Part shown: positions 28,677 to 37,567 of the stretch, in pieces | Position numbering within the stretch: the first letter of the stretch is position 1 | How the letters are laid out: every line of letters begins with the position of its first letter | NCBI GenBank assembly: GCA_037442205.1 | Contig: JBBIQS010000020.1 | Coordinates: 1 to 64,000 of the forward strand | DNA: 64,000 nt | Origin: JBBIQS01 sp037442205 | Lineage (GTDB): Bacteria; Myxococcota; Myxococcia; Myxococcales; UBA5297 | Direction: 5' to 3' | Notes under the pieces: generated by a model | The model's database searches: none | The model's input: the letters and a program-made list of their open reading frames with translations, nothing else | What the model was told of the DNA's origin: nothing | Translations under genes and position numbers: made by a program

Positions 28677-30690
28677 GGCAGTCGATCTCTCCACTCTCAA
28701 TCCTCCGCAGCGCGAGGCGTGCTTGACGCTGGAAGGCCCGTTGCTGGTGCTGGCCGGGGCTGGTAGCGGAAAGACCCGGGTCATCGTCCATCGCATCGCC
28801 TACATGATCGAGCAAGGCATCGCTCCCTCCAACATTCTGGCCGTCACCTTCACCAACAAGGCGGCCAGCGAGATGCGGGAGCGGGTGGCGGCGCTGGTGG
28901 GCAGCAAGAACGGCAAAGCGCTGACCGTCTCCACCTTCCACGCCTTCGGCTGCGAGGTGCTGCGCCGCTACATCGACCGGCTCGGCTACCCGCGCCGCTT
29001 CGCCATCGCCGACGCCTCTGACCAGATCGCCATGGTCAAGCGCGCGATGCGCGAGGTGAAGATCGACGACCGCCGCTTCGACCCCAAGCGCGTGCAGGCG
29101 CTGATCAGCAAGGCCAAGTGCGTGGGCAAGGCCCCGCAGCCGATGGAGGCCGGTAGAGGTGACGACTACGATCTGGCCACCGCCGAGGCCTATCCCCGCT
29201 ACCAGCTGGCGCTGCGGGCCCAGGGGTGCGTGGACTTCGACGACCTGATCCTGCTGCCGATGGAGCTGCTGCGCGAGCACGAGGAGGTTCGCTCTCGCCT
29301 GCTCGAGCGCTACCGGTACCTGCTGGTGGACGAGTATCAGGACACCAACCGCTCGCAGCTGGATCTGCTGGTGCTGCTGGCCGGGGAGCGGCGCAACGTG
29401 TGCGCGGTCGGCGACGACGACCAGTCGATCTACAGCTGGCGCGGCGCCGAGGTGGAGAACATCCTGCGCTTCGACCGCCACTTCCCCGGGGCCAAGGAAG
29501 TCCGCCTCGAACAGAACTACCGCTCGACCGGCGCCATCCTCGATGCGGCCAACGCGGTGATCGCCAAGAACGAGGCCCGCAAGAAGAAGCGGCTGTGGAC
29601 TGCCTCCGGCGAGGGCGACAAGATCCAGGTGGTGGTCTGCCCGGACGAGGAGGAGGAGGGGCGGTACATCGCCCGGGAGATCGCCCGGCTCATCGCCGGC
29701 GGGAAGCGGCCCAAGGACCTGGCGGTGCTCTACCGCACCAACCTTCAGTCGCGCGCCGTCGAGGAGGCGCTGCGCGAGGGCAACATCAACTACGAGGTGG
29801 TCGGCGGCCAGGAGTTCTTCGACCGCCGCGAGATCAAGGACCTCGTGGCCTACCTCAAGGCCTGCCACAACAGCAGCGACGAGGTCTCGGTGCTGCGCAT
29901 CGTCAACATGCCGCCGCGCGGCATCGGCGACGCCACCATGACCCGGCTGTCCAGCCACGCGCGCGAGCGCAGCCTCTCGATCGAGGAGGCGATGGCCAGG
30001 GCCAGCGAGTTCGACGACCTGCCCAAGAGCGCCGCCACCAAGCTCGGGGAATTCCTGGATCTGCTGAAGCGCTACCGGGCGCGCTTCGAGTCCGAGCCCA
30101 TCGACGTGGTTGTCAGCGCGCTGGTGGACGAGATCGGCATGCGCGAGGTGGCCCGGCTCTCGGTGCAGAGTCCGGCGGCTGGGCTGCGCAAGGTGGCGGC
30201 CATCGACGGGTTCCTGGCCTCCATCAAGTCGTACGTCGAGCGCGACTCCAAGGCTTCGCTCGATGCCTACCTTCGGCGGCTGGCGCTCGACGCCCGCGAG
30301 GAAGACTCGGGCCTGCCGGGAAGCGCCGTGACGCTGATGACCCTGCACGCCGCCAAGGGGCTGGAGTGGCCGGTGGTCTTCGTCTGTGGCCTGGAGGAAG
30401 ACCTGCTGCCGCACGGTGGGATGCAGGGGGAGGCGCAGAACCTCGACGAGGAGCGGCGCCTGGCCTACGTCGGGATCACCCGGGCGCGCGAGAGGCTCTA
30501 CCTGAGCCGGGCCGCGCAGCGGGTCAAGCGAGGGCGCGTGGCTCCCCGCGCCGTCTCGCGGTTCCTCGAGGACATCCCCGGCGAGCTCAAGGAGCTGGTC
30601 GACTACAGCGCCGCGCCCAAGGGGCCAGCCGGGAACGAGGAGCGCAACTTCTTCGCCGGTTTGCGGGCCAAGCTGAAGGCGGGCTCCTGA
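28675..30690 (+). CDS. UvrD/Rep-family ATP-dependent DNA helicase
   Basis: A 671-residue superfamily 1A helicase. Motifs in order: Walker A GAGSGKT near residue 30, TFTNKAASEM, DEYQDTN (Walker B), GDDDQSIYSWRGA, QNYRS, then TLMTLHAAKGLEWPVVFV, and YVGITRARERL. Length is like Rep or PcrA (about 670-730). It unwinds DNA 3' to 5' for repair or replication restart. It matches Rep more than UvrD in lacking the long UvrD C-terminal tail, but I do not assign a symbol. GTG at 28666 is an alternative start, three codons earlier. No LexA-like box precedes it. Confidence 0.9.
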   Translation: MAVDLSTLNPPQREACLTLEGPLLVLAGAGSGKTRVIVHRIAYMIEQGIAPSNILAVTFTNKAASEMRERVAALVGSKNGKALTVSTFHAFGCEVLRRYIDRLGYPRRFAIADASDQIAMVKRAMREVKIDDRRFDPKRVQALISKAKCVGKAPQPMEAGRGDDYDLATAEAYPRYQLALRAQGCVDFDDLILLPMELLREHEEVRSRLLERYRYLLVDEYQDTNRSQLDLLVLLAGERRNVCAVGDDDQSIYSWRGAEVENILRFDRHFPGAKEVRLEQNYRSTGAILDAANAVIAKNEARKKKRLWTASGEGDKIQVVVCPDEEEEGRYIAREIARLIAGGKRPKDLAVLYRTNLQSRAVEEALREGNINYEVVGGQEFFDRREIKDLVAYLKACHNSSDEVSVLRIVNMPPRGIGDATMTRLSSHARERSLSIEEAMARASEFDDLPKSAATKLGEFLDLLKRYRARFESEPIDVVVSALVDEIGMREVARLSVQSPAAGLRKVAAIDGFLASIKSYVERDSKASLDAYLRRLALDAREEDSGLPGSAVTLMTLHAAKGLEWPVVFVCGLEEDLLPHGGMQGEAQNLDEERRLAYVGITRARERLYLSRAAQRVKRGRVAPRAVSRFLEDIPGELKELVDYSAAPKGPAGNEERNFFAGLRAKLKAGS

Positions 30691-30702
30691 GCTCGGGCCC
30701 GG

Positions 30703-32571
30703 TCAGCGGGGCCCCTGCGGCCGGGCCAGCGGGCGAAGCGCCGACCTCTGCTCCACCTCGCGCTTGAGCAGCTCGAGCGCCTCCGCCGGCGGATGGGCGG
30801 AGAGATCCTCCGCCTCGGCCGGATCGCGCTCCACGTCGTAGAGCGCCATCCCGGCCCTCTCGCTGACCAGCCACTTGAAGCGGCCGCCGTAGATCGCGAA
30901 GCGCGCCGGGGACCAGTCGCTGATCTCGCCGAAGTTGGTGGCCACGATCGCCCGCTCGCCGATGGGCTCGATCAAGCTTCGCCCCGGCAGCGGCAGCTCA
31001 TGCCCCCGGGGAGGCCACAGCCCCCACACGTCGAGCACGGTCGGGAGGATGTCGCGGCTGGAAACCGGGTGTGCGCTGGCGGTGCGGAGGGCGGCGAGCC
31101 GCTCCGCCGGGAATTGCGCAGGCAGGTGCACCAGCAGCGGCACGGAGAGGATGGATTCGCTCATCGAGTCGGGCCGGACGGTGGCCTTGATCGCCGAGAG
31201 CCCACGGGTGTCCTCCCCGTGATCCGAGGTCACGATCACCAGGGTGTGCTCCAGGGTGCCTGCGTGCTCCAGGCGGTCGAGCAACTCCACGGTGAGGCCG
31301 CTCATGTAGGCCGCCGCCCGCTCGCAGCGCTCGGTCCGGGTGCGGGTCCCGGTGAGATCGGGCGCCCAGCATGGAACGTGCGTCGAGTTGAATTGGACGA
31401 CCGCCAGCCTGGGCTCGCTTCGCGGGCGGGCTTCGAAGAAGCGGGCCGTCTCCTCCACCATCTGCTTCTCGTCCACGCCCTCGGCGTTGACGCGCTCGGT
31501 GCCGAAATCAGCGGCAACCCTGACCAGGTCCGGGCGGTCGCTGCCCAGGAAGAAGGTCGGGAAGAGGAAGGCCTCGAACTCCTGCGCCGAGAAGAGCGCG
31601 GTCCGGTAGCCGGCCGCCCGGGCCCAGTTCCACAGGAGGGGAGTTCGGGCGTAATCGCGCGTGGAGGCATCGGGATCGAGCCCGGAGAGCATCGCTGGCA
31701 GGGCGATGCAGGTGGCGCTGCCGGCGGAGCGGCAGGCGGGGAAGTGAACCGCGTGCCCCTGGTGCCGGGCGAGGAAGTCGACGATTTCGCCGCCTGGGCC
31801 GGCGGAGGGATTCCACGGCCGCCAGTCGCGAGTGCTCACGCTCTCGTGGACGACGAGCAGGACGTCGGGGGCCGCGACCGGGGAGACGGAAGCGACCGCC
31901 TCGCGCTCCGGCACCGGAAGGACGTGGCTGTTGGTGGTGCGGTTGATGGCCGCGACCACCAGCGTGCGCAGGCCCAGCAGGTCGCAGGGCGGCGGGCGAC
32001 GGGAGCCGTAGAAGTCGGCGATCACCACCGCCGTGGCCAGGACGAATACCGCAAGCGCGACGCGGTTCGGTGGCGGCAGTGGCCGGCGGATTAGCTGGCG
32101 CTGGACCAGAATCACGGCGGCGGCCACCGCCACCAGGGCGACCAAGGTTCCCCAGCCGGCGACCGAGCGAACCAGCGATAGCGCCAGCTTCGGGTTGCGC
32201 AGGGTGATCTCGACGAAGGCCGGAGTGAGCTCGGTCTTGGCGATCTCGGCGAAGCCGAGGACGCCGACGATCGAGAGCGAGGCGAGGGGAGCGGCAAGGC
32301 CAGCCAGCGCCGCAGCCAGCCAGCGGCGCTTTACGGACACCTCGTAGAGGATGCGGAACCAGACCAGCCAAAGGATGGCGCTGAAGCTCTCCGCCACCAG
32401 GTAGAAGGGAACGCCGAGGGTCGGCTGGGAGAATAGTGCCTTGCCACGCACGGCAATGTCGGCGATGGCGATGCTGGCGATCCAGAGGCCGAAGATCGCC
32501 CAGGCTTGCCGCGTTCCTTCCTGAATGGCCTGCTTCGCTCCGAGAGGATCGGATTTTTGGAGCTGGTCCAT
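30703..32571 (-). CDS. Membrane-bound alkaline phosphatase superfamily enzyme (sulfatase/LtaS/EptA-like)
   Basis: A 622-residue protein. Five or so membrane helices occupy residues 1-195, followed by a large extracytoplasmic domain of the alkaline phosphatase/sulfatase fold. The nucleophile position is in SATCIALPAMLSG, where aligning to the sulfatase CxPSR...G motif places a Thr at the catalytic site, as in phosphoethanolamine and lipoteichoic-acid-type transferases rather than sulfatases. Metal-site segments VIVTSDHGED and FNSTHVPCW are present. It probably transfers or removes a phosphate-containing group on an envelope lipid or polysaccharide. It ends a five-gene minus-strand operon and converges with the helicase gene. 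Confidence 0.75.
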   Translation of the reverse strand: MDQLQKSDPLGAKQAIQEGTRQAWAIFGLWIASIAIADIAVRGKALFSQPTLGVPFYLVAESFSAILWLVWFRILYEVSVKRRWLAAALAGLAAPLASLSIVGVLGFAEIAKTELTPAFVEITLRNPKLALSLVRSVAGWGTLVALVAVAAAVILVQRQLIRRPLPPPNRVALAVFVLATAVVIADFYGSRRPPPCDLLGLRTLVVAAINRTTNSHVLPVPEREAVASVSPVAAPDVLLVVHESVSTRDWRPWNPSAGPGGEIVDFLARHQGHAVHFPACRSAGSATCIALPAMLSGLDPDASTRDYARTPLLWNWARAAGYRTALFSAQEFEAFLFPTFFLGSDRPDLVRVAADFGTERVNAEGVDEKQMVEETARFFEARPRSEPRLAVVQFNSTHVPCWAPDLTGTRTRTERCERAAAYMSGLTVELLDRLEHAGTLEHTLVIVTSDHGEDTRGLSAIKATVRPDSMSESILSVPLLVHLPAQFPAERLAALRTASAHPVSSRDILPTVLDVWGLWPPRGHELPLPGRSLIEPIGERAIVATNFGEISDWSPARFAIYGGRFKWLVSERAGMALYDVERDPAEAEDLSAHPPAEALELLKREVEQRSALRPLARPQGPR

Positions 32572-32584
32572 CCGACTTCACTCC

Positions 32585-33274
32585 TCAGCGCACCGGGCTG
32601 TAGCGCCCTTCGCAGTATCCGAAGAAGAAGAAGACCGCGCCGACGAAGCGCAGGTAGACCGGGTGCAGGGCTGCCGAATAGGTCGGGAAGGTCGCCTGCA
32701 TCGCCGACAGGACCAGCAGCAGCACCAGCGGGACCACCACGCCGCCGCGGGCGAGCTGGGCGCGCAGCCGCTCCGGGGTGGAGTCGGCAAGCAGGCTCGA
32801 AGCCAGGCCGGCGCCAGTGAGGGTCGCTGCTCCGAAGGCGGCAAAGGGGATCTGCAGCGGCAGGCTTGCGAGGCCGGCGAGCAGCGCCGCCAGCGCACTC
32901 GCCGCCAATGCCCAGCGCGGGGCCGTCGAGCGCGGACCTTCTTCTCCGGTTCGAGAGAGGGCGCCCATTCCGTGGCCGAAGAGCAGCAGGCCGATCGGCA
33001 CCAGGCTGGCGGCGACACCGGCGCGCGTTCCGAGCAGCGCCACCAGACCGCCCGCCAGGACCAGGGGCCCGGTCAGGCCCAGCGCGCCGGTGATGAGGGC
33101 GACAGCCGCTCCCACCGAACCCGAGGCCAGGAAGAGGAGGCAGGCGGTCCCGCCCATCAGCGCCAGGGCAGCGTGCATCGCCAGCGGCAGCGGATGCACC
33201 TTGAGCAGCCAGGCCGAGGCAGCGAACACTCCCGCCGACACGAGGGCGGTGGCCAGGGCGCGCGCCAGCTTCAT
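32585..33274 (-). CDS. Polytopic membrane protein of unknown function
   Basis: A 229-residue, very hydrophobic protein with about seven membrane helices and only short loops. The first helix could be a signal anchor (LATALVSAGVFAASAWLL). I recognise no family. Position between the arginase-fold gene (overlapping by four bases) and the phosphatase-superfamily gene (13 bp) places it in the same operon, so it may be a channel or scaffold for that system. Confidence 0.6.
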   Translation of the reverse strand: MKLARALATALVSAGVFAASAWLLKVHPLPLAMHAALALMGGTACLLFLASGSVGAAVALITGALGLTGPLVLAGGLVALLGTRAGVAASLVPIGLLLFGHGMGALSRTGEEGPRSTAPRWALAASALAALLAGLASLPLQIPFAAFGAATLTGAGLASSLLADSTPERLRAQLARGGVVVPLVLLLVLSAMQATFPTYSAALHPVYLRFVGAVFFFFGYCEGRYSPVR

Positions 33275-34356
33275 GGGGCAGCTCCCGCCCGCGGCCCGCG
33301 CGGCGAGCGCGAGGCCTGCAGTCCCTCGCGCAAGGCGGTGGCCACCGCCAGGTAGGAGCGCTCACACCGCTCGCAGCGGTGCGGCGGCGCCAAAGGAGGC
33401 AGGTTGAACACCGGCGGGTAGCCGGTCAGGTCGCCGCCGATCAGCCGCCGCTGGGCGGCCAGTCCCTGGATCGCGGAGACGATCTGCGCGGTGCGCACCG
33501 CCCCGGTCCCCCAGCCCGACTCCTCGAAATCGGCCTCGTCGAGGACGTCGAGATCGACGGTGACGTAGACGAACTCGGTGGGGATTCGTTCCGCCAGCTT
33601 TGGCCCCATCTCGGCCAGGGTGGGGGTGATCAGCTCGACGCCGCTCTGGCCAAGGAGCGGCGAGAGCAGGTCCCGGCGGACGGCGGTGTTGGCGATCGCG
33701 TCGACTGGCGGAGGCCGGGAGAAGAACAGCGCCTGTGGCTCCACCGAGATGACGTCCATGCGCCCGGCCAGCGGGCCGGCCTTCGACATCCAGGTGGCGG
33801 CGTCCCGGTAGATAGGGTGGGGAAGTCCGACGTGGAGGTAGCGCTGGAGATGGTCCAGGCGGGAGAGCGCCGAGTGGGCCCAGCTGCCGCAGTCGATGCT
33901 GGCCTGGCCCACGTCGTGGGAGTCGTCGTGGGCGTCGAAGTTGACCACGCTGAAGGGCACTCCCAGCGGCTCGATGTCGCGCTCGAGCAGGAAGTAGGTC
34001 AGGTGGTGGAAGTCGCCGAAGCCGTTGAGCATCAACACCGGCCCCGGAGCGCCGGACTCGGCCAGCGCCGGCTCCCCGGGGTCCGAGTGGCAGTGGACGG
34101 TGGCTAGCGCGGCGAAGGCCGAGTCGACCGGCAACTTCTCCGCCGCAAGCCCCAGCCGCGCCAACAGCTCGTCGAGGGCCGGCAGCTTCTCGGGGGCCAC
34201 CACCCGCGCCGGGCCCAGCTCGAGGGCGCTCGCCGCCGGCGCCATCGCCGCCGAGGCGCCGCGGTGCAGCGACGGCCAGACGGTCTGCAGCAGCCCGAGG
34301 CCGGTGAGGACCAGCACCAGCGACAGGTTGCGCAGCGATCCCAGCGGGCGCCTCAT
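33271..34356 (-). CDS. Membrane-anchored arginase/ureohydrolase-fold protein
   Basis: A 361-residue protein. A hydrophobic segment (about residues 10-27) looks like a signal anchor. The rest has the metal-binding signature of the ureohydrolase superfamily: FGDFHH (in place of GGDH), DAHDDSHD and TVDLDVLDEAD. So all four binuclear-manganese ligand groups are present, but the substrate loop is unlike arginase, agmatinase or formiminoglutamase. It may be a UPF0489-like branch. Near the end, PPHRCERCERSYLAV adds a CxxC pair. Unlike classical arginases it is predicted to lie outside the cytoplasm. It overlaps the receiver gene by four bases. Confidence 0.7.
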   Translation of the reverse strand: MRRPLGSLRNLSLVLVLTGLGLLQTVWPSLHRGASAAMAPAASALELGPARVVAPEKLPALDELLARLGLAAEKLPVDSAFAALATVHCHSDPGEPALAESGAPGPVLMLNGFGDFHHLTYFLLERDIEPLGVPFSVVNFDAHDDSHDVGQASIDCGSWAHSALSRLDHLQRYLHVGLPHPIYRDAATWMSKAGPLAGRMDVISVEPQALFFSRPPPVDAIANTAVRRDLLSPLLGQSGVELITPTLAEMGPKLAERIPTEFVYVTVDLDVLDEADFEESGWGTGAVRTAQIVSAIQGLAAQRRLIGGDLTGYPPVFNLPPLAPPHRCERCERSYLAVATALREGLQASRSPRGPRAGAAP

Positions 34357-34718
34357 TGCCCCGGGCCCAGGAGGCCATCGACCGTGGCGAGCAGCTCCTG
34401 GTGCTGGAAGGGCTTGCCCAGGAAGCCGTCGATGGTCTTCGAGCGCAGCGCCTCCTCGATCGGCTCGTCCTGGATCCCGCCGGAGAGCAGCAGCACCTTG
34501 CAGCTCGGGCACTGTCGCTTGACGCTGCGGGCCAGCTCCAGCCCGTCGATGCGCGGCATGTGGTAGTCGCAGACCAGCAGCGACGGGGACTCGGAGAGGT
34601 GGGCCAGCACCTGCTCGGCGGTGGAGAAGGCGCCGACCTTGTGGCCGGCGTGCGCCAGCTGCCGGGACAGCGAGCGCAGGATCATCTCGTCATCATCGAG
34701 GACAAAGAGGTTGGCCAC
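34353..34718 (-). CDS. Single-domain response regulator
   Basis: A 121-residue CheY-like receiver. Acidic pocket DDDE is at residues 8-11, the phospho-acceptor is in LLVCDYHMP, and the conserved Lys is in FLGKPF. It has no output domain. The start is GTG at 34718, 3 bp after the kinase stop. Its stop overlaps the ATG of the arginase-fold gene. Being next to a Ser/Thr kinase rather than a histidine kinase is notable; its partner kinase is not in this operon. Confidence 0.88.
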   Translation of the reverse strand: MANLFVLDDDEMILRSLSRQLAHAGHKVGAFSTAEQVLAHLSESPSLLVCDYHMPRIDGLELARSVKRQCPSCKVLLLSGGIQDEPIEEALRSKTIDGFLGKPFQHQELLATVDGLLGPGQ

Positions 34719-34721
34719 GGC

Positions 34722-35969
34722 TCACTTGTATTTGAGGTAGGCGGTGAGGACATCGCGCAGCAGGGTGCCGACTGGGATGCGGTTGCGCTCGGCCAGTTGC
34801 TTGAGCGACTCGTAGGTGTCCTCGGCCACGCTGACCGTCAGCACCCGCTCCGAGCCCTCGCCGGTGGGAAGGCGGGCGATCTCGGTATGCTCCTCGCGCT
34901 TGGGGCGCAGCGGGATCGGGGCGTTGTCGGGGAGCACCTCCTCGACTTCCTCCACCTCCTCGGGAACCGGCGCCGGGGCCGGCTGGCGGCTGCCGGCCAT
35001 CAGCCGCTTCTTCTCCTCCTCCAGCTCGTCGCTGAACAGCTGCTTGAGGAAGTTGGAGAGGTGGATGTTGCTCGGGGTGAACTCGTACTGGGAGAGGAAC
35101 TGGTCGATGTCGTACTGCATGTCCCAGGCGGTCTGGTAGCGGCGCTCGCGGTCCTTCTCCAGCGCCTTCATCAGGATGTGCTCCACCGCCTCGGGGATGT
35201 CGGCCTTGAAGTAGCTGGGGGCGTAGATCTTCCCCTCGGTGATCGACTTGAGGATCGCCACCTCGTTCTCGCCGGTGAACAGCTTGAAGCCGGTGACCCA
35301 CTCGTAGAGCACCACTCCCAGCGAGAAGATGTCGCTGCGGTGGTCGAGGGGCTTGCCCATGCACTGCTCGGGCGACATGTAGCTGAGCTTGCCCTTGATC
35401 TCGCCGGCGCGGGTCTGCTCGATCTGGTTGGCGGCCTTGGCGATGCCGAAGTCGAGCACCTTCACCGTGCCGTCGAAGCTGACGAAGATGTTCTCCGGGG
35501 TCACGTCGCGGTGAACGATGTTCAGCGGGTTGCCGTAGATGTCGGTCTTCTGGTGCGCGTAGAACAGCCCCTCGCAGACCGAGCTGGCGATCTTGAGGGC
35601 GTAGACCATGGGGAAGGGGATCCCCATCGAGTCGGCCTTGGGGATGATGCGCCGCATGTCCCGGCCGAAGATGTACTCCATGGCGATGAAGTACGTTTCG
35701 CCGATCTTCCCCAGGTCGTAGATCTGCACGATGTTGGGGTGGTTGAGCTGGGCGGCGAGCTTGGCCTCGTTGAGGAACATCTTCACGAAGGCCTTCTGCG
35801 AGCTCAGGTGCGGCCGGATGCGCTTGATGACGATGGTCTTTTCGAACCCCTCCAGGCCGGCCTGGCGGGCCAAGAAGATCTCGGCCATCCCGCCCACCGC
35901 GATCCGGTCGATGAGCGTGTACTTGCCGAAGCGATGCGGTTCTCGGCTGCGCGACTCCTCGATGCCCAT
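34722..35969 (-). CDS. Ser/Thr protein kinase with a C-terminal ribbon-helix-helix-like domain
   Basis: A 415-residue protein. The kinase domain (about residues 16-290) has the Gly-rich loop, Lys49 in IVIKRI, the catalytic loop HRDVTPEN (Asp155) and DFG at 173-175, and so should be active. An acidic/Pro linker (about 310-370) joins it to residues 374-415, RVLTVSV then two helices AEDTYESLKQLAERN and IPVGTLLRDVLTAYL, the strand-helix-helix pattern of a ribbon-helix-helix DNA-binding fold. No membrane helix is seen, which is unusual for the family and fits a soluble, perhaps DNA-associated kinase. It is the first gene of the minus-strand operon. Confidence 0.85.
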   Translation of the reverse strand: MGIEESRSREPHRFGKYTLIDRIAVGGMAEIFLARQAGLEGFEKTIVIKRIRPHLSSQKAFVKMFLNEAKLAAQLNHPNIVQIYDLGKIGETYFIAMEYIFGRDMRRIIPKADSMGIPFPMVYALKIASSVCEGLFYAHQKTDIYGNPLNIVHRDVTPENIFVSFDGTVKVLDFGIAKAANQIEQTRAGEIKGKLSYMSPEQCMGKPLDHRSDIFSLGVVLYEWVTGFKLFTGENEVAILKSITEGKIYAPSYFKADIPEAVEHILMKALEKDRERRYQTAWDMQYDIDQFLSQYEFTPSNIHLSNFLKQLFSDELEEEKKRLMAGSRQPAPAPVPEEVEEVEEVLPDNAPIPLRPKREEHTEIARLPTGEGSERVLTVSVAEDTYESLKQLAERNRIPVGTLLRDVLTAYLKYK

Positions 35970-36001
35970 GCCAGCTCCAGAAGGTTCAAGCGAAGCAGGC
36001 G

Positions 36002-36007
36002 ATTATA
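36002..36007 (-). promoter_or_regulatory. -10 element of the kinase operon promoter
   Basis: On the minus strand TATAAT lies 33 bp before the kinase ATG, so a start point would fall about 27 bp upstream of the gene. The -35 region (TGTTCG at 17-bp spacing) is weak. A CTGGAG ribosome site precedes the ATG. Confidence 0.5.
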
Positions 36008-36152
36008 GGGGAAGGGGTGCGCCGCGAACAGGACTACCGGGCCCCGGCGTCGTCGTCGGCTCGAGAGGCTGGCGAGCGGGCGACGCGCCGGTCAGCGGAG
36101 CGCGGGCCTGCCGGGGTCCCGGGGATTCTGCTAGCGTGGCAGCTCTCCGCCG

Positions 36153-37442
36153 ATGGCGACCTCCCCCGATCTCTCCTCTGTCCCCTCGACCGGCGCCGCG
36201 GCACCGGTTCGCTGGCCGTCCCGCGCCCTGCGCTGGCTGAGCCCGCGCCCGGCGGAGTGGGTGTTCCTGGCCTGGGCCGCGATCCTCGGGGCGATCGTCT
36301 CGGTGCGCGGCCTGCCCACCGGCAAGTTCGACCTTCCCCGGACCGACATCGCGATGGCCGCCCTGGGGGTGGTGGCGGTGAAGCTGGCCCTCGAATACTG
36401 GCGCACTCCCTGGCCCGACCCTCGCTCGAGGATGGCCATGACCTTCTCGGCCCTGGTGATCCTCCCGGCGGCGATCAGCGCCGACCTGATCTTTGATCAG
36501 CTGTCGGGGGTCGCTGCGGACTGGCCGACCGTCTACCTGTTTGGCGGAAAGGCCGGGACGATCTTCAACTACCTGCGCATCCTGGCCGGCCACCTGGCCT
36601 TGGCCCTTGTGCCGCTGCTCGGCTGGTGCGGGGTGGGGCTTCACCTCAAGCAGGAAGGGCGATTCCGCCTGGGGCGACTGGCCGCCGGGGCAGGGGTGTC
36701 GGCGCTGGAGTACCTGCGCGCCTTCGCCCCGCTGATGCTGGTCATCCTGAGCTACTCGCTGGTGGGCGATCTGCTGGAGAAGCCGGCCTTCTCCGACAAG
36801 GACGGCCTGATGCAGGCCATCGACCGGGCGCTCTTCTTCGGCCGCGATCCGGTGCAGCTGCTGCAGGCGATCATCAACCCCTGGCTCTCGGAGTGGCTGG
36901 CGCTCAGCTACACCTCTTACGCGTTCCTGATGCCCTATCTGTTTGCGGTGATGCTCGCGGTGCGGCGCCTCCCCGCGCTGCAGGAGCCGGCTTTCGCGCT
37001 GAGCCTGGCCTTCGCCACCGGGCTGCTGCTCTATCAGCTGGTCCCGGTCCAGGGGCCGGTCTTCACCGGAAAGTTCTCCGTCCCGCTCGACCTCTACTAT
37101 CTGTCCTGGGTCAAGGAGCAGCTGATGGACCGGTTCCGGGTCCCGCGCGACTGCTTCCCCAGCCTCCACACCTCGATCACGCTGCTCTGCCTCTGGCAGA
37201 TCTTCCGGAACTCCCGGAAGGCGTTCTGGGTCGCGCTGCCGATCTCTGGGCCGACGCCTCTCGCCTGCGTCTACCTGCGCTACCACTACGTCGCCGACGT
37301 CTTGGCGGGGGCGCTGCAGGCACTGCTGGTGGTGGCGCTCGTCGGCTGGCTGCGGCGGCGGGGGGCCTTTGGCGAGCGCGCCGAAGCGGCCAGGGCCTCC
37401 GAGCCGGCGGCGCCTGCCCCGGGACTGATCTCAGCTCCCTAG
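36153..37442 (+). CDS. PAP2-superfamily membrane protein, Aur1/inositol-phosphoceramide-synthase-like
   Basis: A 429-residue membrane protein with about ten helices. The C-terminal third carries the PAP2 catalytic motifs: CFPSLHTS (Ser and His) and, later, YLRYHYVADVLAG (His and Asp). This pairing (FPSLHxS...RxHYxxDVxxG) is seen in PAP2_3/Aur1-type enzymes that transfer phospho-headgroups to sphingolipids or diacylglycerol. Bacterial members may make phosphosphingolipids or act as phosphatases. It is divergent from the kinase operon and ends before a hairpin. Confidence 0.8.
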   Translation: MATSPDLSSVPSTGAAAPVRWPSRALRWLSPRPAEWVFLAWAAILGAIVSVRGLPTGKFDLPRTDIAMAALGVVAVKLALEYWRTPWPDPRSRMAMTFSALVILPAAISADLIFDQLSGVAADWPTVYLFGGKAGTIFNYLRILAGHLALALVPLLGWCGVGLHLKQEGRFRLGRLAAGAGVSALEYLRAFAPLMLVILSYSLVGDLLEKPAFSDKDGLMQAIDRALFFGRDPVQLLQAIINPWLSEWLALSYTSYAFLMPYLFAVMLAVRRLPALQEPAFALSLAFATGLLLYQLVPVQGPVFTGKFSVPLDLYYLSWVKEQLMDRFRVPRDCFPSLHTSITLLCLWQIFRNSRKAFWVALPISGPTPLACVYLRYHYVADVLAGALQALLVVALVGWLRRRGAFGERAEAARASEPAAPAPGLISAP

Positions 37443-37511
37443 AACCAGAATCCAAGCTCGCCAAGCCGGATGGCGACGCCGCGGCGCCGTCGTGAGCGGC
37501 CCGAACAAAGA

Positions 37512-37545
37512 ACTGGCGCGACCTCCAGAAGGAGATCGCGCCAGT
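37512..37545 (-). terminator. Hairpin terminator between the PAP2 gene and the pilin cluster
   Basis: A 10-bp perfect stem (37512-37521 with 37536-37545), extended after one mismatch by CTCC/GGAG with an AGAA loop. On the minus strand it is followed by TTCTTTGTTC, so it best serves the pilin genes, 22 bp beyond the stop of pilin 1. It may also end the convergent PAP2 transcript. Confidence 0.8.
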
Positions 37546-37567
37546 GACAGCGGGACAACCAACGTCC

